From Perca fluviatilis (lineage: Eukaryota > Chordata > Actinopteri > Perciformes > Percidae): a stretch of 64,000 nt of DNA. The position numbers and the translations under genes are program-made. Position 1 is the stretch's first letter; the number at the start of each line of letters is the position of its first letter. Below the pieces are notes generated by a model, which was given only the letters and a program-made list of their open reading frames with translations, made no database searches and was not told where the DNA came from. The stretch spans positions 18,865,724 to 18,929,723 of the forward strand of contig NC_053114.1 in the NCBI RefSeq assembly GCF_010015445.1, given 5' to 3'. Positions 1 to 10,279 of the stretch are shown here, in pieces.

Positions 1-1148
1 ATGGAATAGAAGAAAAAAAAATGCCATATAGCGCTCTATGCATCAAAAAACTCCAAAGTGGTAGAGGGGGGAGATTGTTAAGCCAGTTGCAGTAAGGCAG
101 AAGAGGGCAACATATTGCATAATTGCTGTTTTTCAAAGGGAGTTTATGGTAAATGTTTAGCAGTAGCATTATTCTAGTTCGCCGGTGTGTTCTGCATCAT
201 TTTAAGCTTTATTCTGATTGGTGTGTTTGTAGATTTCTGTCATAGCAGCGGTCACATTGTGAGTTCTAATTTCTGACACTGCCCGGGTTTTGGGTTAACT
301 TTTGGGTCAACCAAGCTTTAAATTGGCCAATAGTTGACGTGTATAATGGTATGATCTAAGACCACTTTTTTGACTGACAAATGTCTCTCAAGGTTTGTCA
401 ATTTTTGCCCAAAATTGTAGTGTAAAGGGTAATCTTTTTAAATTTTGATTGTGCCAATGGAATAATATTTAGAGGCCTGAAGGGGAAACACTGCAGCATT
501 TCATAAAAAAAGAAGTAACAAGTAGAGAAAAATTCTGAAGAATAGACATCATTTTATGTATAAGAAATGTATTTTATTTTCTAATTTCCTATCTGGGAAA
601 CCCACTAAAATTATCTCACACGCTCTAAGGGTCCTAACTCCCAGTTTGAGAACCACTGGTCTAGAGTAAAGCGCTCAATCAAAAGGACTCTAAATTGATT
701 GCATGAGCTGCGTGGCATTCTTGGTTTTGAGAGTCACAAAACTCTTGGAAAAGCATGTGCTAAGTAATACTTATCGTGTATGTCTTGGCTGGCTCAGGGA
801 TACAGAAGCACAATCCACTCAACAAATCAATATTTCAGAGCACAACAGGTGAAACAGACAGACAGGTTTCTGAGTTTAGCGTTGCTAGCAGGTTTAAGGA
901 GTTTAGAATAGAGAGATGTGAGTGTAGTGTTGTGTGTTTGAGACTTTTGGTAGTGTTGTACTGTACAAGAACTTCAGCATTGAAATTCAAATGTCTGTCC
1001 CTTTTAATTTAATTCCATGAGACCACGTATAGTCTTCTTCAACATCAGAGCCTCATTCATCCAGATCCACACCAAACAACAGTAAACAGATCAACACAAT
1101 AAGACTGTTTTATGTAATAAAGACATACTCACTGACACATATGCTCTG

Positions 1149-1150
<2 letters not shown>

Positions 1151-1211
<61 letters not shown>
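1151..1211. repeat. (GT)n microsatellite
   Basis: Uninterrupted GT dinucleotide run of about 60 bases. Confidence 0.97.
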
Positions 1212-1212
<1 letters not shown>

Positions 1213-1655
1213 TTAGGAGTTGGTGGAAGGGGGTAAATCTAAAGAAGGAGTTCATGAGCCTACAGTAGCTTTAGGCCCCAAAATGCTCTTTGGTTGTCCC
1301 AGATTATGATAACCTACAGTGATGAATCCCACTGCACAGAATTGGAGTCAAACCAATGAACGGATCGTCTAAAATCAAAAGCCTTATAGCTTACTGAAGG
1401 GACTGCAGAGGACATAAATAAGCTGCTGTACAGAACACGCTGTTACATTGAATTGCAGAGTCTCTCATTGATGCCAATCAGGCTTTTTTAAGGCTATATG
1501 TGATCCATCAACAGCTGAAAACCTGAATATCTAGTCATGAACAGTTCATGTTTACCCTGCAACATGAACATCTGGGTTCATTATTGATGCCGTGTTGGTG
1601 CCTGCATGTGGAAAGGGTGGGTTTAGCGCACGGGGAGTCGCCTCTGAAAACCCCA

Positions 1656-1683
1656 ACACACACACACACACACACACACACAC
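1656..1683. repeat. (CA)n microsatellite
   Basis: Short uninterrupted CA run. Confidence 0.95.
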
Positions 1684-1881
1684 CTCAAAACCCTTTTAAC
1701 AGATTCTAGACTCTGAACTTCATGTATTTACATCCTGACTGAACGAGGCTTTTTTTGTCCCCCCAAACACCGCCAGAACATGCTTCAGGTGTGCGCAACC
1801 CGCAGTAACGAGACTGCGATGCTGAGCCAATGCAGCGGCAACACACGCCCCTCCGCTCCGTTCCGCGCTGCTTGCCTGTGA

Positions 1882-1904
1882 ACACACACACACACACACA
1901 CACA

Positions 1905-1987
<83 letters not shown>
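1882..1987. repeat. (CA)n microsatellite
   Basis: CA run of about 105 bases with a single CT interruption near 1905. It produces artefactual Cys-Val and Thr-His open frames on the two strands, which are not genes. Confidence 0.97.
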
Positions 1988-1989
<2 letters not shown>

Positions 1990-2352
1990 CGACCCCCCTC
2001 CCCCCCCCGATCCCCTCATCGTCGACAAACACACGCATCCGCGTCTGGACCGCCAAATGAATGAGCAGTCAACACATCCTACGCTGTGAAAATGCATCTC
2101 GATCTTACTGGATGGTCAAATGTGCAAACGCAACCGTGTGACACATTTCAATGGGGGGGTGGGGGGGATGAGAGCGCGGCCGCAGCGGGCGTGCGTGCAG
2201 CTGGGTAAAAATATTTTGAGGTGGGCGCCCTTCGAAGCATAAAGGCACACATGTAAGATATGAATGAATAAAATCACACATTTTTTAGGTGTAAATCATG
2301 AGCTGATTTTTTTCTTTTTCTTCAAATAGCCTATACTTGGTGGTCTACTTAC

Positions 2353-2632
2353 GCACTGCCTCCTTTTTAGGGTCTAGGGCACTGGCAGTCTGCTGTATCT
2401 GGCCTATTTTGTTCTGGAGGACCCAGACCCGCTGGTTGGTGCTAATGATGTCGTTTTCCAGCTCCTGAAATAAGGAGCAGGCGTGCCGGGCCAGGTCGGA
2501 CAGCTGTCGCAAGGTCCGGGACAGAACCACGTTACTGATGGCACACAGGTCCTCGAAAAGCAGAGCTTCATCGTTGGGGATCTGGTGCCTGCACAGAAGC
2601 TGCGGCTCCACAATCCTTTTGGCGAATGGCAT
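2353..2632 (-). CDS. nhs: NHS-family actin remodelling regulator, first coding exon (partial)
   Basis: Translation from the ATG at 2632 gives 93 codons plus one base before a strong donor (GTAAGT read on the minus strand at 2352-2347), so the exon ends in phase 1. The protein starts [11 protein letters not shown] and continues through LCAISN and a leucine-rich helical stretch ([19 protein letters not shown]) to ALDPKKEAV. This is the N-terminal WAVE-homology region of Nance-Horan syndrome proteins, which act in lamellipodial actin regulation at the cell edge. In human NHS, as I remember it, a long Ala/Pro-rich insert separates EPQ-LCR from the helical part; here only about 15 residues lie between. 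The remaining exons lie outside the window on the lower-coordinate side. NHSL1 or NHSL2 are alternatives, but proximity to ace2, pir and vegfd favours nhs (teleost nhsa or nhsb). Confidence 0.85.
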
Positions 2633-3330
2633 TTTGCACGCCAAAAATAATAGTTGTAAGCCAAGTGTAAATCCCCAGTGCCTAGAAGAAAAAGGGAAAA
2701 GGGGGAAACAGACAACATCCAAATATATAAATCCAAGAGAAACCCGATGAGGTTCAGGCCGACCGTGCGTTATCCCCGGGCGTCAATCCAAAGTTCCCAG
2801 ATTCTCCTTGAGATCCTCCATCCTGCTGCTGGTTTCTGGGGATCACTCACACTCCCGCTCACGCACGCACGCACACACACACATGCACACACATGCAGGA
2901 CACAGCTAAGCCCAGGTCAGTGGTGTGAGGATGCGTGTTGAGTCTGCAATCATGGGTTGCCTACGTGCAGCGTCAAACCAGCCAGATTGAAAAGGAAACA
3001 CCGTTTAAATCTTTCAAAATAAGAAGACGAGTCAAGTAGAATTATAAACAATGATGGAGGAGACTGGGGAGGGCTGAAAAGTTGATAGAAAATACAGAAA
3101 ACATAGGCGTTGATGAAACATAACACAACAACATACAGAATATCTTGAAAAAGACCGTCTTTGTAATAGACACATATTGTTTCATTCTCAGTCTGCACAC
3201 ATTAAGCTTTTATTTTTTTAGGTCTGTCCTCGCTTTTCCGGTCTTATTGCGGTTACTTTTCCGGGAATTGATGCAGCCTGTCTCTGTGGCCTGAACAGCG
3301 TGCAGGCTGAGAGGATGAGAGACTGAGGTA
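2633..3330 (-). promoter_or_regulatory. Probable 5' UTR and promoter region of the NHS-family gene
   Basis: This lies immediately upstream of the start codon on the minus strand. It contains a short CA/CG-rich patch near 2863-2895 and moderately GC-rich sequence near 3220-3310. I see no convincing TATA box, and the transcription start cannot be fixed from sequence alone. Confidence 0.35.
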
Positions 3331-4361
3331 AAACCCGGAGATGTGGATGTGTGTGGACAGGGAGCGGTCAGGAAAATCTAAATCAAGTCAAAATCTACAA
3401 GTTTCTCATCGTGACAGGACACACTGACAGACCAGCGTTTTATAACAAGATCTGAGTTCATTCAGACTCTGATATTTGATCGTGTGGGTGATCCGGTAAC
3501 ACTGGACTTAATGTATAAGACAAATGTTCATTATCTTTTTCATTATCAAACCTTTGTACATGATGACAACCTGGATCAATGGGGGTTCAGAACTGTACAC
3601 AATAGTTGATCTATGGATATAATTTGCTCATAAGAGCAGACAACCAGCTCAACTTCAATGTATGAAATTAAGGTAGGCCTAATTAATAATGAAATGTCCA
3701 CTATATGACAAAAAGTCTATAGGATTTAATTGGTCAGTGTCATCTGGAAACTAATGTGTCTGGCTTCACTAATTAACTTGTAATCAGCATTTAATCAAAA
3801 GAACATACTTAACATTATTTAATCACCTTAATACTTCATGACTTTTCATAATTTTATGAGAACTGCTTTTAAAAACGATTTTTGAACCAATAACATCTTT
3901 AAAAAGTCCACTCTAGAAAATTATCCTATTCTGTTTTTTTTTTTAAAGACCTCATTGGATTTGTAGTTTTGTAACAGTTTGTTCATAAGAGGTCATAACG
4001 GGGAGACCAATTTAACCTCAAATACATAATATATAGTTTGTAATGTCACTATGTTGGATGACATACTGTACATTTCTGTGTCTGTGAATGACTTTGTCGG
4101 GTAGACAACTGCCCGTTGATTTGAATTGCGGAGATATGTGAAATTAGCAAATTTCTTCACGTCTTTGTTGTAATTTTCAGCCATAACTGTAACGTTTCGA
4201 CCTATTCTGACATTTCTGCTGTGCCTATTTTATGTACTGTGTTGCTTTCGCTAGCATCTTTGATAAACCAACTCAACGTTATGAACAGCGACATCTCAAA
4301 ACCTAAGTCAGTGTCAGTCTCAGTCTTTAGTACAGACAACCAAGGTCTGCTATACAGTGCC
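3331..4361. other. Intergenic, no supported gene
   Basis: AT-rich sequence without splice-bordered open frames. A 63-codon minus-strand frame at 3993-4184 has no recognisable protein features, so I do not call it. Confidence 0.5.
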
Positions 4362-5193
4362 ATGGATAGAAGAAACAACCCAAGAAATGGGAAAAGATTT
4401 GTTGGAGGTCCTCAGGGCCGTCCACCACCTCGTCAGAATGCCCCTCATGGTGCTCGGCAGGACATCTATTGCCCCTAGAAAGGAAACCAACTAGAAATAA
4501 GTCAGCTCAAAAAACGTCTCAAATGTCTTTCAGTGCTGGTGCGTCCAGCGTCCATGAACGGCCAGGAGTTAGGAATCATGGCAACATTGTTGGACAAAGA
4601 GAACACAGAAGTCACAGAGCTCTTGAGGAAAGAAGCTGCATTCATCCAGAATCAGAAAGCTTGGCAGGCGATATATACAACGTTCTGGAGGAGAAGTTAA
4701 GGAAAGATCTGGCCGAGAAAGAGCAGAGATGGTAGACGGAAGAAAAACAGATGGAGACGAAAGAAAAACAGATGAAGAACAAGAACAAGGAGCTGGCCAA
4801 GAAACAACAGAGCTGGGAGACAAAAGTAAAAAAGTTGGAGAAGGAGAAGAAGAAACTGGAGGAACTCTGTCTAAAAATGGAGAAGAAGAGGAGAGATTTC
4901 ATGGTCCGCAAGAAGAACATCGATGCAAGATAGACAGAGTTGCAGAAAATGAAAAGCAAAATGTATAAGGAGATGAATAAGAAAGAAAAATAGGAGGAGA
5001 TGAAAGAGATAGGACAAGAGGAGGCAGAAATGAAAAACAAAGCAAAGGAGGAGAAGGCTGAGAACGAAAAGAAAGAGAAGACGGATAATAAGAAGACGAA
5101 GAATCCTGGTCCTCAGGTTCCTTCCCACAATCTAAAATCCAAAGATATGCACTTTAAGTTATTGGATACTCCAAATGATCTACTTCAATCAAT
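4362..5193 (+). pseudogene. Decayed coiled-coil protein gene, intronless, truncated by a MITE
   Basis: From an ATG at 4362 the frame reads MDRRNNPRNGKRFVGGPQGR and reaches a stop near 4476. Beyond that stop the same frame still looks coding (QLEISQLKKRL, then MATLLDKENTEVTELLRKEA). After a frame change near 4680 the sequence reads LEEKLRKDLAEKEQRW, then a stop, then Lys/Glu/Gln-rich coiled coil to about 5130. At least four in-frame stops and one frameshift break it. It has no introns, so a processed copy or a decayed single-exon gene is likely. The last coding-like residues run into a MITE whose left end is at 5194. I do not recognise the parent gene; only a long charged coiled coil can be stated. 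Confidence 0.55.
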
Positions 5194-5580
5194 TAAAGCT
5201 TTAGTGCGTAACTTTTTTGAAATTAACAAACGTCCGTTACATTCAAGCCATTGCCAAATGAGTTGATACAAAACTAATTAAGACTAACAGCTCCACACAA
5301 CTCTCTCTGTATTTCTCAGTATGGCTTATGTTCAGAAGATTGTGGCGTCCGTCGACTTTCCTGCGCAGAAACTCGAGTGACGATAATTACCTCTTCTGAA
5401 GAGTCCATCATGTTTTATTAATCCTCCGTGTCCTCCTTGGCTACTAGCAACTGCGTGGAGGAGGAGGGGTGGGGGCTGTGCACGATCACGGAAGGCTTGT
5501 ATCATGTGGACGCGCCAACAGTTTTGTTGTCATTACTTAGAATTCCTAGACAGAAACAGAAACTACGCACTATAGCTTTA
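5194..5580. mobile_element. MITE with TTAAAGCT termini
   Basis: The left end TTAAAGCTTTAGTGCGTA is mirrored by the right end TACGCACTATAGCTTTA, giving imperfect terminal inverted repeats of about 17 bases around a 387-base non-coding body. It interrupts the 3' part of the coiled-coil pseudogene. Confidence 0.75.
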
Positions 5581-5818
5581 TCAAACAAACAAAGTTCAAT
5601 CATATTTCTGTATAGGTTTTCTCCTGGTGCCTAGGGTTTCACCCACAATCACCAATCACAACCGCTGATGCCTCTGTTGCTGCTACGTCACCCGGATCTT
5701 TGGTCTGATTGGTTGAGGGTCTATCCAATTGTGCCCAGAAGCATTTGAGCGGCGTCCGTTGGTGACGCATCTTTGGAAATGGGCTGTGGATGAAGCTTTC
5801 CCAGACCCACTCTCATGC

Positions 5819-6272
5819 TACATTTACACGTGGCTGGCTATTTTCATAAACGGACATTTCAACCTCTCCGTTTTCAAAAATAACATCGTGCACAGCTGTC
5901 AGTTTTCAGAAAAGTGTTCGTTTACATGTACCCGTGTATATATGACGTCAATGCCATCAAGAGCATGCCAGACCTGTAGGTGGCAGTGTAACGAGAAGCT
6001 CAAGCCCACATTAGCCAATCAGAATCCCGAAAATAGCAACACCAGCAACGAATCGCTTCCTCTTTCTCTCTCTCTCTCTCGGCTGCCTAAACCTCCGTTT
6101 GTCTCAGTTTACATGCAAACGTGCAAACAAAGTTTTCCAAAATCTCCACTCTGGCTGGAGGTTTTAGAAAGAATCGTTTTTAGAGGCTAATTCTCCGTTT
6201 GCGTGTAAACGAAGGGCACAAATGAAGGGAAATGTCTCCATTTTTCAAAATAGCCAGTGTAAACGGGGTATC
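5819..6272. mobile_element. Non-autonomous element with 'tttacac..tggctatttt' inverted ends
   Basis: The left end (catttacacgtggctggct) and the complement of the right end (cgtttacactggctatttt) pair imperfectly. The body has alternating 'cgttttc' and 'gtttacatg' motifs typical of fish hAT-like MITEs. The 153-codon open frame across it is incidental. Confidence 0.55.
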
Positions 6273-6435
6273 ACTTACAACTGAGAAGGGTCTGGTGTCA
6301 ACCAGGCTACATTTATAATGAAATAAACCACAAAATATGCAATCACTCAGCAAAAAAATAAATAAAAAAATACACAATTAATAAAATAAAATAAAATAAA
6401 AAAATCTGTCATATTTCTTTAAAAATATCCTATTA

Positions 6436-6603
6436 TAATTTTTTTTTTTTTTTTTTTTTTTTAAAACAAAAAAAAAAAACAAAATATAATATAACACACA
6501 CTCTTCCTTCCTTTTTTTTTTTTTTTTCTTTTTTTTTTTTTATTTTTAAATTTTAAACCCACCCCCAGCCCATATATTAACACTAACACTTAAATATACC
6601 ATT

Positions 6604-6640
<37 letters not shown>

Positions 6641-6649
6641 CTTTTGTTT

Positions 6650-6687
<38 letters not shown>

Positions 6688-6703
6688 CTTTTTTTTTTTT
6701 ATA
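6436..6703. repeat. Poly(T)/poly(A) low-complexity tract
   Basis: Long T runs broken by single C, G or A residues, with a short (A)n patch near 6465. The apparent Lys-rich minus-strand frames are artefacts. Confidence 0.95.
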
Positions 6704-7713
6704 GACATGCCCGCAGTAAACTTGCTGTTGCAGCAAATTTGAGGCAGCACAGATTGACAGTAACCTGTCATGCGCTTCACTCCGAGCTGCCAAAAGTGGG
6801 ACTACAAATTGTAAAATGGTCGACGTTTGCATCCCAGCAAACAATAAACCATACAGTAATGATTTATAACGAGCTAAGGGACACTGATGTTAATGGGAAA
6901 CAAACAATTATGTTGGTTGTTTGAATAGACAGTGTGAAATTCTTCATGCCTTTACATTTTTCTCCACTTGAACATATCCATCATTTGTCTGCTTTATTTG
7001 GAATATGACACATTGGTGACCATTTAAATTCTATAAATTAAGCATTTTAGATCTAATGAGGCTACTTCCTCCAGATCTAATTATTGTATTTGCTTACATC
7101 TGCAAATTAAAGGCGCTGCACGGCCACATAGGTGTTTTTAATCACTCTCGCTGATTAGACCTCTAGTAGTAAGAGTGATGAACCAGGTAGTGTAGGCTGT
7201 CCCACCCTTATAGGTATTTTTGACATCTCAGAGAAGGAAAAGCACCGGTGTGAATCAAAAAATGAATAATTCCATTTAGATGCTTCAGTTTCAGGGTCCT
7301 GGTCGTGCATGCTGACTCACCGTCACACTGTCACACTGCCATGACTTACTGGGACACTTGAATAGAACCGAGCCTTCGTTAATGTTATTAGTGGCACCTG
7401 TGCTTTCACTAACAAGTGACAAGTGTCTGCTGTGAAAAAGAACTATAGGTACACCAAAGCCAACAGAAAGGTGAGGGAGATGTCCATCCAGCACAGTTTG
7501 TAAACCCCCAACAACATAAGTCAAAACACCTGTGTGGGTTGACCGATGTCTGTGCAACATTTTGATACAAAATATACATTTTATATACAAAATGTATGAT
7601 CACTTTCTTAAAATGTGATGCAATATTTATAATTGATAAAACTTCCACAGTCTAATAAATAGTTAGAATTTGCTGTACGTAGAACCGCTACAATATTAAA
7701 ATGCTGCTTATAC
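6704..7713. other. Intergenic, nothing recognised
   Basis: No splice-bordered coding sequence and no clear repeat boundary seen. Confidence 0.4.
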
Positions 7714-8216
7714 TTTAAAGTGCTCATATTATGGTTTTTGGCTTTTTCCCTTTCCTTTATTGTGTTGTATATATTTTTTGTGCATGTAATAGGTTTACAA
7801 AGTGAAAAAGCCCAAAGTCCACCCCAAAGGGCCTTACTATCTCCAACAGAAAACACTGTTCACAAACTGCTCCAAACAGCTCTGTTGTAGTCCAGCCTTT
7901 ACTTCCGTGACGAACGTGCGTCACTTTGTAACACACGTTATAATGCTCGCCTAGCTGCTAGCGTGGCACTCATTCATACTCTGCTTCTGACTGGCTAGTA
8001 GTCCTTACCTAGCTACTGCGCATGTGCGATTCCCAACAAAGATGGAATAGAAGTGAGATGCCTCACTCTGTAGCTAAAACAGAGAGCTCAACACACAGGG
8101 TGAAAAGAGGAGCTGCAGGAATGTGCAGTACAACAAAAATATGGTGTTTTTTTTATTCTGGTACAACCTCTAAATACAATTATGAACCTGAAGATGAGCA
8201 TAATATGAGCACTTTA
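7714..8216. mobile_element. MITE with TTAAAGTGCTCATATTATG termini
   Basis: The left end TTTAAAGTGCTCATATTATG is matched by the complement of the right end (CATAATATGAGCACTTTAA), a near-perfect inverted repeat of about 19 bases. The body is about 500 bases without a transposase. Its right-hand motif 'acaattatgaacc' recurs near 23048. Confidence 0.85.
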
Positions 8217-8334
8217 ACACATTTTTTGTCTCGACAGCTTCCTCTGTTGTGTTTATTTTTGCTCATTCTGCCTCTCTGTCACATTCCCACTTCCCCCAAG
8301 CCCCTGCGTCTTTATGTATACCAGCCTCTTTGAA

Positions 8335-8520
8335 TGCAGGACTTTTACTTTTTTTATTTTTACACCGTAATGCTGATACTTTTATGTAAGTAAAGCATCT
8401 GAAACTATCATTTACTCCAGTACTGTTCTTATGTGCAATTTTAAGTTTCTTTTACTTTACGTGGGTATTCGCATTTTATGTATACTTTTACACAACTACA
8501 TCTCAGAGGTGAATTCTGAT
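8335..8520. repeat. Dispersed 'acttttacttaagtaaa' type fish repeat fragment
   Basis: Runs of 'tttttactttta', 'gtaagtaaag' and 'tttacacaactacatctcag' resemble a repeat also present at 11200-12250 and 32510-32830. Confidence 0.45.
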
Positions 8521-9252
8521 GTGACAGCTATAGTTGCAAGTCATTTTGCCACTTAAATTGGAACCACATTAAGTAGAGATTGCTTCACAGCTCATATGGA
8601 CACACAAAACAATTACGGGGACCAATGAAGATTTACATATACACATATAGGCAATAATATTATGGGCATGTAAGTATTGTTTAACAGTAAGACAGACTCG
8701 AAACCTATTCTTTAAATGAACATGATGATACAGACTACGTCCACAGGATGGCGATGTTGCACCAAGTGGATGTTCCCAGGGATGTAAAACAGGTCCACTG
8801 CCTTTGAGTGTATCTGCTGCTCTGATAGAAACATGATCAATCAGGATAATGGCACTCCAAAAGCCCAAATAAATAAATGGATAAATACAAAAACAAGCCT
8901 GAATCTGAGCACTAAGTGTCAAGCTTAGAAATAAAATGGTAGCCTGAGGCCAGACTGAGACATTCTTTGGATACAAAAACAATTCTGTCAAATTCAAGTC
9001 TTTATTTCATTTATGTCTTAGTATGTTATTGATTGATTTGTAGCAGAGAAAGAAAGTATTAAATAATATATTGGTGTTGTTAATAAATAAAAATAAAAAA
9101 CCTTGCCCCCGTGGCTGATGATTTCTTATCAGCATTTAGGGCCTAAAAGTGCGTGACTTGCATTTTATCTGGTGCTGGGAAATCCACCACCAGATAATAA
9201 GGTTGGAGGCTTGTATAACGCTGTTGTTTCCTGTTATCTTGACTTTTCCCTT

Positions 9253-9298
<46 letters not shown>

Positions 9299-10140
9299 TA
9301 CTGTGGTCCAGAGTATTTATTTATTTATTTATTTTATTGATGGTTATGTAGACATTGCTCGTAACAGGCTTTTAATTTTATGCCAAGAGATTTAGATGTA
9401 TGTTATCATGAAAATAATTTCTTACTACACAAATATAAATATATAAAGAGATTATGTGTCTATTTTGTAACTGATAATGTATCAAATATAACACAGACTC
9501 GTGCAGTGACATTCACTGTTCCTCTGAAACATCTGTGGAGGAAGTTTTCCTTGAAAGCAGCAGCGTTTAGAAATATCAATGATCAAAATGAAAACGAATA
9601 ACGACTGTTTGAGAATTAAACCAAAGTTTGGTCTTTGAGTATTTATATATTAGTATTATATATATTTTATGTTAATACAGTTTCACAAGTACCGCAGCAC
9701 GTCCTAACTAGAAACCTAAAAATCTAAACATCTTATAGTGAAGAGACTCCCTTAAAGCCACCCCTCTAAATGTATCTTCTAGCATGGCCATAGTTGATCA
9801 CCTTCCCCTCTGCTCCTGTTCTTTTCATTAGCCTAAACAACAGTTTTATCTCAGGAGACAGAAACCTACGTAGTTCTCACTGTCGTAAACAGTCATCGGC
9901 CTTCTCCACTTCGATCTAAGCAAAAGACAACAATGTGAGGAGCTTCAGGCTAGTAAAACTAAATAACTCTCTAGGCTATAGTTGACTGCTGTAGCTGTTT
10001 CCCCTCTGATGCTTTAAAAGTCTACAGGAAGGAACAGGATTTTGTGGAGGTTTAAAACAATCTTTAAACAAATGGTCAATTTCATTAAACAAATGGTTAA
10101 AATAAAATTTGCCACCACACATCCTATCTGTAAATGAAAA
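8521..10140. other. Intergenic upstream of ace2
   Basis: AT-rich. A (TA)n run lies at 9255-9290. No gene or clear element otherwise. Confidence 0.45.
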
Positions 10141-10173
10141 CTCAGATACACCCTAAGTTATGGCTCTGCTGTC

Positions 10174-10182
10174 CAAAGGTCA
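10174..10182 (+). promoter_or_regulatory. HNF4/nuclear-receptor-like half site upstream of ace2
   Basis: CAAAGGTCA lies about 100 bases before the ace2 start codon. It matches the half-site consensus used by HNF4 and related receptors, which would suit an enterocyte gene. This is a motif match only. Confidence 0.3.
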
Positions 10183-10209
10183 AGGCAGCACAAAAGGTGA
10201 TTGAAACTG

Positions 10210-10217
10210 TATAAGAG
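10210..10217 (+). promoter_or_regulatory. TATA-like box of ace2
   Basis: TATAAGAG sits 70 bases before the ATG at 10280, consistent with a short 5' leader starting near 10240. Confidence 0.45.
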
Positions 10218-10279
10218 AGTACAGTGTCCCTCCTTCTCAGAGTTAGTTTGTGTGTGTGGATGGAGCTGAAGTAGCCAAG

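Larger units (their letters stand above)
1..2352. other. Non-coding flank, probably intron 1 of the NHS-family gene
   Basis: I see no supported exon here. The only open frames are short or run through CA/GT microsatellites. If the NHS-family exon at 2353-2632 is coding exon 1 on the minus strand, this stretch is the start of its first intron, which is very long in known NHS genes. A short repeat-like tail ending in 'gagaaccactggtct' sits near 642-662. The rest is unremarkable AT-rich sequence. Confidence 0.6.

Noticed and set aside
1706..2097. Open frames of poly Cys-Val or Thr-His on both strands
   Set aside because: They translate a (CA)n microsatellite. The same applies to frames at 35936-36394, 51171-51719 and 53574-53978.
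3993..4184. 63-codon minus-strand open frame
   Set aside because: No recognisable domain, no splice borders, ordinary length for chance.
5729..6190. 153-codon plus-strand open frame
   Set aside because: It overlaps a non-autonomous element with inverted ends, and its composition follows the repeat.
6583..6844. Lys-rich minus-strand open frames
   Set aside because: They come from a poly(T) tract on the plus strand.
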